Below, piece after piece: positions 54,500 to 60,747 of a stretch of DNA of 60,747 bases. Origin of the DNA: DASVHS01 sp038244815. Lineage in GTDB: Bacteria > Acidobacteriota > Thermoanaerobaculia > Gp7-AA8. The translations under genes and the position numbers were made by a program. Position 1 is the stretch's first letter, and each line of letters starts with the position of its first letter. Location of the stretch: positions 1 through 60,747 of the forward strand of contig JBBRTB010000025.1 of assembly GCA_038244815.1 (NCBI GenBank), read 5' to 3'. Below the pieces are notes generated by a model, which was given only the letters and a program-made list of their open reading frames with translations, ran no database searches and was not told the origin of the DNA.

Positions 54500-55723
54500 G
54501 TGACGTTCCGAGCGCTGCTGTCGAACCCGCGGCCGGCCGACCCTCTGGCCGGGCGGGTCACGCGCACGGGCACCGAGAATGCGCGGGGCGAGCTCGTTTT
54601 GTACTGGATGGACTCGGCGCGGCGGCTCGAGAACAACCTCGCGCTCGACTACGCGTCGGAAAGGGCCACTCGCGCCGGCGTCCCTCTCGTCGTGTACGAG
54701 TCTCCCTATCCCGCGCCGAACGATCGGATCCGCGATTTCGCGCTCGCCGGGGCCGCCGACAACCGCGCCGACGCCCGCCGACTGGGCATCCGCTACGTCG
54801 CTGACCCGCCGCCCCTCGATCGGGCGCGGCTGATCGTCACGGATGAGTTCCCGACGCCGCTCTTCCGCGAACGAACGCGACGGCTGATCGCATCGTCGCC
54901 GGTAGCCGTGCACGTCGTCGACGGAAACGGCATCTTTCCGATGCGCGCGTTCGACAAGGAGCAGTACTCGGCGAGAGTCCTGCGCGATCGCGCCCGGCGC
55001 ATGTTCGAACAGCACTGGTCGCCGCCCGGGAAGCCGGCCGGCGTGCGACGGAGCCTGAGCGTGTTGAACGCCGTCACCGGCCGCCCCAGCGGTCTCTCCG
55101 CCTATCTCCACTTCGGACATCTCGGCATTCACGAAGTCGTCGCACACGTGCTGGCCAGTCCGATGAGCGATGAAGACGGGGAAGGACTTCTCGAGCAGGC
55201 CATCATCCGCCGCGAGCTGTCGTTCAACATGTGTTTCTATCGCCAGGACGTCGACTCGCTTTCAGTTTTGCCGGACTGGGCCAGGCGGACGATCGACGCC
55301 CATCGCCGCGACCGCCGGTCACCGCACTACTCGCTCGAACAGCTCGAGCAGGCGCAGACGCACGATCCGGTCTGGAATCTCGCGCAGCGTCAACTGCTCG
55401 CGTGCGGAACCATGCACAACTATCTGCGCATGCTCTGGGGCAAGAAGATCATCGAGTGGTCGGAAACGCCCGAGGAGGCGCTGGAGGCGATGATTCGTCT
55501 GTTCAATGAATATTCGTTCGATGGCCGCGATCCGAATACCTACGCGGGCGCGCTCTGGTGCCTCGGCAAGCACGACCGGGCCTGGTTCCCGGAGCGGCCG
55601 ATCTTCGGCACGCTGCGCTACATGAGCAGTGAGTCGGCCGCGCGGAAAGTGAGGCTGGCACCGATCGAGCGCGAGGTGGCCGCGTGCCAGGAACGAACGC
55701 CAGGGCCGGCCTCCCGTGGATGA
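54500..55723 (+). CDS. Class II deoxyribodipyrimidine photolyase
   Basis: Light-driven repair of cyclobutane pyrimidine dimers using FADH. The 407-residue protein has the class II features: ELVLYWMDSARRLENNLALDYA near the N-terminus, LSAYLHFGHLG, IIRRELSFNMCFY, and the C-terminal ACGTMHNYLRMLWGKKIIEWSETPEEAL... NEYSFDGRDPNTYAGALWCLGKHDRAW... IFGTLRYMSSESAARK. Start is GTG 54500. Divergent from ffh. Confidence 0.93.
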   Translation: MTFRALLSNPRPADPLAGRVTRTGTENARGELVLYWMDSARRLENNLALDYASERATRAGVPLVVYESPYPAPNDRIRDFALAGAADNRADARRLGIRYVADPPPLDRARLIVTDEFPTPLFRERTRRLIASSPVAVHVVDGNGIFPMRAFDKEQYSARVLRDRARRMFEQHWSPPGKPAGVRRSLSVLNAVTGRPSGLSAYLHFGHLGIHEVVAHVLASPMSDEDGEGLLEQAIIRRELSFNMCFYRQDVDSLSVLPDWARRTIDAHRRDRRSPHYSLEQLEQAQTHDPVWNLAQRQLLACGTMHNYLRMLWGKKIIEWSETPEEALEAMIRLFNEYSFDGRDPNTYAGALWCLGKHDRAWFPERPIFGTLRYMSSESAARKVRLAPIEREVAACQERTPGPASRG

Positions 55724-55752
55724 AAGCGCCGTCTCCAGCCGTTACCTGACTC

Positions 55753-56622
55753 GTGGCCCAACTGGCGCTGCGCATCACCGAGAACGTCCCGGGCGACTTC
55801 TTCGTCGACTCTTCGTGCATCGATTGTGATGCCTGCCGGCAGATCGCGCCCGACGTGTTCTACGACGCCGGCAACCAGTCCGCCGTTCACCATCAGCCCG
55901 CGAACGACGATGAGCTGCTGGCGGCGCAGAAGGCGCTGATCGCCTGTCCGACCGCGTCGATCGGATCGGCGGTGAAGCACGACATGAAGCGCGCGTTGTC
56001 GTCGTTTCCGGAGTCGATCGACGGTGACGTCTACCGGTGCGGCTACACGTCCGAGTCGTCGTTCGGCGCATTCAGCTACCTGATCCAGCGCGCGGACGGC
56101 AACGTGCTCGTCGACTCGCCGCGGTACGCCGGTCCGCTGGTCAGGCGGATCGAGGAGATGGGCGGTGTACGGCAGATGCTGCTGACGCACCAGGACGACG
56201 TAGCCGACCACGAGAAATTTCACGCGCGCTTCGGATGCCAGCGCGTCCTCCATCGCGACGATGTCCGCTCGCGGACGGCCGGGGTCGAACAGAAGCCGTC
56301 AGGGCTCGATCCGATTTCACTCCGCAACGATCTGGTGATGATCCCCACTCCAGGTCACACGAAGGGTCATTCCGTGTTTCTCGACCGCGGCCAGTTCCTG
56401 TTCACGGGCGATCACCTGGCGTGGGACCCCGACGACGAAAAGCTGATCGCCTTTCGCGGCGCCTGCTGGTACTCGTGGAGCGAACAGATCCGGTCGATGG
56501 AGCGCCTGCTCGACTACTCGTTCGAGTGGGTTCTGCCCGGTCATGGCCGTCCCGTTCATCTCACGCCCTCGCGCATGCATGAGGAGCTGGAGCGATGCGT
56601 GGACTGGATGAAAAAGCGCTAG
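55753..56622 (+). CDS. Ferredoxin-metallo-beta-lactamase fold fusion protein
   Basis: A 289-residue fusion. Residues about 20-70 form a ferredoxin-like domain with SSCIDCDACRQIAPDVF (CxxCxxC) and a distant Cys-Pro in ALIACPTASI. From about 90 on comes an MBL fold: LLTHQDDVADHEKF, IPTPGHTKGHSVFL, LFTGDHLAWD and VLPGHGRPVH. The first metal motif differs from HxHxDH by two extra residues, as in other fusions of this type. Likely redox-linked hydrolase; substrate unknown. GTG start; the next gene overlaps its end. Confidence 0.82.
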   Translation: MAQLALRITENVPGDFFVDSSCIDCDACRQIAPDVFYDAGNQSAVHHQPANDDELLAAQKALIACPTASIGSAVKHDMKRALSSFPESIDGDVYRCGYTSESSFGAFSYLIQRADGNVLVDSPRYAGPLVRRIEEMGGVRQMLLTHQDDVADHEKFHARFGCQRVLHRDDVRSRTAGVEQKPSGLDPISLRNDLVMIPTPGHTKGHSVFLDRGQFLFTGDHLAWDPDDEKLIAFRGACWYSWSEQIRSMERLLDYSFEWVLPGHGRPVHLTPSRMHEELERCVDWMKKR

Positions 56623-57707
56623 CGGGCCAGGAACGTCCCTTGCTCCGTCGTAACGTGATGAAGCGTTACGTCGATCTCTTCAAGCAGACCTGGAAAGAGT
56701 TCAGCGAGGACAAAGCGCAGCGGCTGGGCGCGGCACTCGCGTACTACGCGGTCTTCTCGATCGCGCCGCTACTGCTCATCGCCATCGCCATCGCCGGAGC
56801 GGTGTTCGGCCAGAAGGCGGCGGAGGGCGCCCTCGAGCAGCAGCTGGCCGGGACGCTCGGAGCGAGCACCGCCCGGATGATCAACGAGATGGTGCTGAAC
56901 GCCGCCAGGTCGAGAGGCAGCGTCATCGCCACCGTCATCGGCATCGCGGCGCTGCTCTTCGGTGCGGCCGGGGTGTTCGGTCAGCTCCAGGAGGCGCTCG
57001 ACACGATCTGGAACGTGGTCAGGCCGAAGAGCACCGGCTTCATGGGCATGATCAAAGACCATTTTCTCTCCATGACCATGGTGTTCGGCATCGGCTTCCT
57101 GCTGCTCGTCAGCCTGGTGGTCGACGCGGTGATCTCGGCGATGGGATCGGTCATCGGTGCGCACGTCCCGGGCGGCGCGGTCCTGCTGCAGTCCGTACAG
57201 CTCGTCGTTTCCTTCGGTCTGGTGACGCTGCTCTTCGCCCTCATCTTCCGCTATCTGCCACACATCGAGGTGGCATGGAGAGACGTCTGGTCCGGCGCGC
57301 TCTTTACGGCGATCCTCTTCGTCCTCGGAAAATTCGGATTGGGTCTGTACATCGCCAAGGCTTCGGTCGGCTCGGCGTTTGGTGCGGCGGGCTCGCTGAT
57401 CGTGATCCTGATCTGGGTGTATTGGTCGGCGCAGATTCTGTTTTTCGGCGCGGAGTTCACGCAGGTCTACGCGCGCAGGCACGGCTCGATGGCCGGCGAC
57501 GCGGCCAGGAAGAAGAAGCGCATCGAGGAGCCTGTGCGCCCGTATCTCCTGCCGGCACCGGCCGCTGCGAAGGGGGCGGGCGGCAAGGGGAGGCTCGCCG
57601 CCGGCGGGATCATCGGATTGATCCTGGGCGCGCTTCTGGGCGGCGTCACTGCGGTCATCGTTGCCGTGAAGTCGGTGAAGAAGCTCCTGGCCATGCCATT
57701 CAAATAG
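56595..57707 (+). CDS. YihY/BrkB-family inner membrane protein
   Basis: A 370-residue membrane protein with six TM helices: LGAALAYYAVFSIAPLLLIAIAIAG, GSVIATVIGIAALLFGAAGVFGQLQEALDTIWNV (the family's conserved segment), FLSMTMVFGIGFLLLVSLVV and others, plus a C-terminal extra TM (GGIIGLILGALLGGVTAVIVAV). GAGGAG precedes ATG 56595; an internal ATG at 56658 (MKRYVDLFKQTW) is an alternative closer to usual family starts. The gene overlaps the previous one by 28 nt. Formerly called RNase BN; actual role uncertain. Confidence 0.88.
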   Translation: MRGLDEKALAGQERPLLRRNVMKRYVDLFKQTWKEFSEDKAQRLGAALAYYAVFSIAPLLLIAIAIAGAVFGQKAAEGALEQQLAGTLGASTARMINEMVLNAARSRGSVIATVIGIAALLFGAAGVFGQLQEALDTIWNVVRPKSTGFMGMIKDHFLSMTMVFGIGFLLLVSLVVDAVISAMGSVIGAHVPGGAVLLQSVQLVVSFGLVTLLFALIFRYLPHIEVAWRDVWSGALFTAILFVLGKFGLGLYIAKASVGSAFGAAGSLIVILIWVYWSAQILFFGAEFTQVYARRHGSMAGDAARKKKRIEEPVRPYLLPAPAAAKGAGGKGRLAAGGIIGLILGALLGGVTAVIVAVKSVKKLLAMPFK

Positions 57708-57768
57708 AATCGGCGTCATCGTCCAGCAATTCATCGAGTACGTCCGCGCTGCCGGCCCGATCGGGTAC

Positions 57769-58329
57769 GTGCTGTATGTCCTGGCCTACATCGTCTCCTG
57801 CGTCTCGCTCGTTCCCGCGCTCACGCTGACACTCGCCGCCGGTGCCATCTACGGATTCGTCCGCGGCAGCGTGGTGGTCGTCATCGGCGCCACCGCGGGC
57901 GCCACCGCCGCGTTTCTCCTCGGCCGTACGGTGTTCCGGCATCGCATCGAGAAACGCGTGGCCTCGAATCCAAAGATGGCCGCCATCGATCGCGCCATCG
58001 CCAACGACGGCACGAAGATCATGCTGCTCATGCGGCTGTCGGGATTCCCGCCATTCACGTGGATCAACTACGTGCTGGGTCTGACCGGTGTGAAGTTGGT
58101 GCCGTATGTGCTGACGACGTTCTTCGGCATCATCCCGGGCACGCTCGCTTTCACGTGGGCTGGTGCCGCGGGCATGCAGGCGCTCACCGGACGCGGCAAT
58201 CGAATCGCTTTGATCGTCACGGCCGCTGGCGCGGTGCTCGTGCTCGTCTACATCGGACGCATCGCGTCGAACGCCGTGAAGACAGCGATCTCAACAACCG
58301 AGGCCCCGGGCCCCGGGCCTGAGGCCTGA
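57769..58329 (+). CDS. TVP38/TMEM64 (VTT/DedA-like) membrane protein
   Basis: A 186-residue frame with the VTT pattern: VSLVPALTLTLAAGAIYGFVRGSVVVVIGATAGATAAFLLGR, then LLMRLSGFPPFTWINYVLGLTGVKLVPYVLTTFFGIIPGTLAFTWAG. The only standard start is GTG 57769, yet the upstream codons (FIEYVRAAGPIGYVLYVLAY) continue the family sequence, so translation may begin earlier at a non-AUG codon such as ATC 57718, seven nt after a TAGAAT box (57705-57710). The C-terminal TEAPGPGPEA and the stop are encoded by GGCCCCG repeats. Confidence 0.8.
   Translation: MLYVLAYIVSCVSLVPALTLTLAAGAIYGFVRGSVVVVIGATAGATAAFLLGRTVFRHRIEKRVASNPKMAAIDRAIANDGTKIMLLMRLSGFPPFTWINYVLGLTGVKLVPYVLTTFFGIIPGTLAFTWAGAAGMQALTGRGNRIALIVTAAGAVLVLVYIGRIASNAVKTAISTTEAPGPGPEA
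58302..58329. repeat. Heptamer array GGCCCCG/GGCCTGA (x4)
   Basis: Units GGCCCCG, GGCCCCG, GGCCTGA and GGCCTGA; the last unit carries the TGA stop of the VTT-domain gene, so the protein's tail is repeat-encoded. Confidence 0.85.
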
Positions 58330-58374
58330 TGAAAGCGATATGCTGATCAACCCCGACCGATCAATGGAGGTCCT

Positions 58375-60747
58375 ATGAGCAATCCCCTCTCCGAGCTCGC
58401 GAAAACCGGCCAGAGCGTCTGGTTCGATCAGATGGAGCGCAAGCTGATCACCACCGGCAAGCTCCAGAAGATGATCGACGAGGACGACCTGCGCGGTTTG
58501 ACCTCGAATCCGACCATCTTCGAGAAGGCCATCGGCGGCAGCGACGACTACGACGGTCAGGTCCGCCAACTGGCCAGCCAGAACAAGTCCCGCCACGAGA
58601 TCTTCGACGAGCTCGTGCTCGAAGACATCGGCAACGCCGCCGACACGTTCCTTCCCGTCTACAGAAAGACCAGCGGCGGTGACGGCTTCGTCAGCATCGA
58701 GGTGAGTCCGACGCTGGCCCGTGACACGAAAGGAACCATCGCCGAGGCGCAGCGGCTGTTCAAGCGGCTGGGGCGTCCGAACGTGATGGTGAAGATTCCG
58801 GCGACGCCGGAGGGCATCCCGGCCATCGAGGAATCGATCGCCAGCGGTCTCAACATCAACATCACACTGATCTTCTCCAACGACGTCTACCAGAGAGTGA
58901 TGGAAGCGTACCTGCGCGGCCTGGAGCGGCGCGCGGAGAAGGGGCTGCCCATCGGCGACATCGGCTCGGTGGCCAGTTTCTTCGTCAGCCGCATCGATAC
59001 GCAGGCCGACAAGCAACTGGAGGCGCGCATCGCCACGACGAAGGACGACAAGGAGAAGCGCGAGCTGCAGTCGCTCCTCGGCAAGATCGCCATCTCCAAT
59101 GCCAAAGAGGCCTACCAGCAGTTCAAGCAGGTCTTCAGCTCCTCCCGCTTCGAGAAGCTGCGCGCCAAAGGCGCGCGCGTGCAGCGGCCGCTGTGGGCAT
59201 CGACCGGCACGAAGAATCCGAAATACAGCGATGTGCTCTACGTCGAGTCACTGATCGGCCCGGACACCGTCAACACGGTTCCCCCGGCCACGTACGAGGC
59301 GTTCAAGGATCACGGCCGTGTGATCATGACGCTCGAGAAGAACGTCGACGAGGCCCGCGACGTCCTGCGCGACTTCAAGCAGTACGGGTTCAGCCTCGAG
59401 AAGATCACCACGCAGCTCACCGAGGACGGCGTGAAGTCGTTCGCGGAGTCGTTCCAGTCGCTCATGGACACGATCGAAGCGCGCCGCGATGCCGCCGTCC
59501 GCAACCTCGGCGACCGCATCACCTTCCACCTCGGCGACGCTCAGGCCACGGTCGATGCCGCCGTGCAGCGTGCCGACAAGGAGAAGTTCGTCGCGCGGAT
59601 CTGGAAGAAAGACACCACGCTCTGGAAGAACGACGACGCCCACAAGAAGATCATCAGCAACGCCCTCGGCTGGCTCACGGTCGTCGAGGATATGCAGAAG
59701 AACATCGCCGAGATCCGCGACTTCGCCGAGAACGTGAAGAGCGAGTTCTCGTCGATCGTGGTGCTGGGCATGGGCGGCTCCAGCCTCTGCTCGGAAGTGA
59801 CCAGGCGCGTGTTCGGAAAACGCCCGGGCTATCCGGCGCTGGAGATCCTCGACTCCACCGTGCCCGACGCCGTGCGCGATCTCGAGTCGCGCATCGACGT
59901 CGGCAGGACGCTGTTCATGGTGGCCTCGAAGTCGGGAACGACGACCGAGCCGACGGTCTTCCACCGCTACTTCTACGACCGCGTGAAGCAGATCAAGGGC
60001 GATCGCGCCGGCGAGAACTTCATCGCCGTCACCGATCCCGATACGCAACTGGTCAGGGATGCGCAGCGCGACAAGTTTCTGAAGGTCTTCATCAATCCCC
60101 CCGACATCGGCGGACGCTACTCCGCACTGTCGAAGTTCGGGATGGTGCCGGCGGCGATCTCGGGCGTCGACATCGCGGCGCTGCTCGACCGCGCCGTGCA
60201 CACCATGCATGTCGCACGGACGCCTTCGGTGAGGAAGAATCCCGCGGCGTTGCTCGGCGTGACCATCGGCGCGCTGGCCACGGCGGCCCGCGACAAGCTG
60301 ACGCTCATCACGCCACCACCGTTCGACACGCTCGGCCTGTGGGTCGAGCAACTCATCGCCGAGAGCACGGGTAAAGAAGGCAAGGGCATTGTGCCTGTGA
60401 CCGGCGAGCCGCCTCTCGATGCGAAGTCTTACGGCAGGGACCGCGTGTTCGTGGCCGTCCGCCTGCGTACGGCCGACGAGAGCGCGCGTCTGCGCGAGCT
60501 CAACGCCGCCGGCCATCCGGTCATCGACATCGTCCTCGAGGATCCGCTCGACCTCGGCGAGACGTTCTTCGTCTGGGAGTTCGCCACGGCCGTGGCCGGG
60601 GCCATCCTCGGCATCGACGCGTTCGATCAGCCCAACGTGCAGGAGTCGAAGGACAACACCAGGAAGCTGCTCGAGGAGTACAAGACGAAAGGCTCGATGA
60701 CGGTCGCGGCCGCGCAGGTGAGCGTCGACGACGCCAACGCCATCGAC
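58375..60747 (+). CDS. Bifunctional transaldolase/glucose-6-phosphate isomerase (3' truncated)
   Basis: The frame is open from ATG 58375, with GGAGG upstream, to the window end (791 codons). Residues 1 to about 365 are transaldolase (LRGLTSNPTIFEKAI, GFVSIEVSPTLARDT, catalytic Lys in NVMVKIPAT, NINITLIFS). From about 400 a PGI domain follows: SIVVLGMGGSSLCSEV, VASKSGTTTEPTVF, IGGRYSALSKFGMVPAAISGVD and LITPPPFDTLGLWVEQLIAESTGK. The fusion links the pentose phosphate pathway and glycolysis and is known in several phyla. The C-terminus lies beyond the window. Confidence 0.95.
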   Translation, partial: MSNPLSELAKTGQSVWFDQMERKLITTGKLQKMIDEDDLRGLTSNPTIFEKAIGGSDDYDGQVRQLASQNKSRHEIFDELVLEDIGNAADTFLPVYRKTSGGDGFVSIEVSPTLARDTKGTIAEAQRLFKRLGRPNVMVKIPATPEGIPAIEESIASGLNINITLIFSNDVYQRVMEAYLRGLERRAEKGLPIGDIGSVASFFVSRIDTQADKQLEARIATTKDDKEKRELQSLLGKIAISNAKEAYQQFKQVFSSSRFEKLRAKGARVQRPLWASTGTKNPKYSDVLYVESLIGPDTVNTVPPATYEAFKDHGRVIMTLEKNVDEARDVLRDFKQYGFSLEKITTQLTEDGVKSFAESFQSLMDTIEARRDAAVRNLGDRITFHLGDAQATVDAAVQRADKEKFVARIWKKDTTLWKNDDAHKKIISNALGWLTVVEDMQKNIAEIRDFAENVKSEFSSIVVLGMGGSSLCSEVTRRVFGKRPGYPALEILDSTVPDAVRDLESRIDVGRTLFMVASKSGTTTEPTVFHRYFYDRVKQIKGDRAGENFIAVTDPDTQLVRDAQRDKFLKVFINPPDIGGRYSALSKFGMVPAAISGVDIAALLDRAVHTMHVARTPSVRKNPAALLGVTIGALATAARDKLTLITPPPFDTLGLWVEQLIAESTGKEGKGIVPVTGEPPLDAKSYGRDRVFVAVRLRTADESARLRELNAAGHPVIDIVLEDPLDLGETFFVWEFATAVAGAILGIDAFDQPNVQESKDNTRKLLEEYKTKGSMTVAAAQVSVDDANAID

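Overview
The window is a GC-rich (roughly 60-65%) bacterial chromosome segment of dense housekeeping genes with short, repeat-filled gaps. Gene content (cobalamin-dependent MetH, transaldolase/phosphoglucose isomerase fusion, many TPR proteins, ECF sigma/anti-sigma pairs, class II photolyase, arginine deiminase plus carbamate kinase) and the repeat style suggest an environmental Acidobacteriota-like organism. This is an inference from content only; there is no rRNA in the window. No tRNA, CRISPR array or complete transposon was seen.

Layout. 0-8.5 kb: tmRNA, nadC, a response regulator/diguanylate cyclase facing an Hpt protein, a PDZ protein, a two-component system and a membrane glycosyltransferase. 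8.5-9.6 kb: cysK behind a leader peptide with four consecutive cysteine codons and an attenuator. 9.6-14.1 kb (minus): apparent operon purD-purE-CDF efflux-Spy-like-ECF sigma-anti-sigma-CnrX-like sensor. 14.2-16.0 kb: a second ECF sigma/zinc anti-sigma/secretin-N-like unit. 16-25.9 kb: PolX with a degenerate polymerase site, pyrF, a secreted propeller-like protein, HNH nuclease, ABC exporter, D,D-carboxypeptidase, purN-purM. 26-34 kb: membrane protein, fabH, hslO, a UGA-containing (selenocysteine) peroxiredoxin, a Cys-type GrdB/PrdB homologue, speA, secreted TPR and lipoproteins. 34-39 kb: metH controlled by a SAM-II-type riboswitch, divergent from a NirDL-like protein. 39-47 kb: prfC, arcA-arcC, a duplicated small gene embedded in REP-type palindromes, DUF971, truA-thiL. 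47-54.5 kb (minus): the ffh-rpsP-khpA-rimM-trmD-rplS-rnhB translation/secretion cluster plus a 979-residue TPR protein. 54.5-60.7 kb: photolyase, ferredoxin-MBL protein, YihY, VTT-domain membrane protein and a 3'-truncated tal-pgi fusion.

Most notable signals: (1) a poly-cysteine leader peptide attenuator for cysK; (2) a SAM-II-type aptamer whose loop is exactly complementary to the terminator arm before metH; (3) an in-frame UGA replacing the peroxidatic cysteine of a peroxiredoxin, followed by a SECIS-like hairpin; (4) a PolX in which all three palm aspartates appear lost but the PHP site is intact; (5) families of 7- and 8-bp tandem repeats in many gaps, some of which supply the C-termini of proteins; (6) GTAG-headed REP pairs duplicated with a small gene; (7) recurrent TANAAT boxes 6-10 nt before start codons that lack a Shine-Dalgarno sequence, suggesting frequent leaderless transcription.
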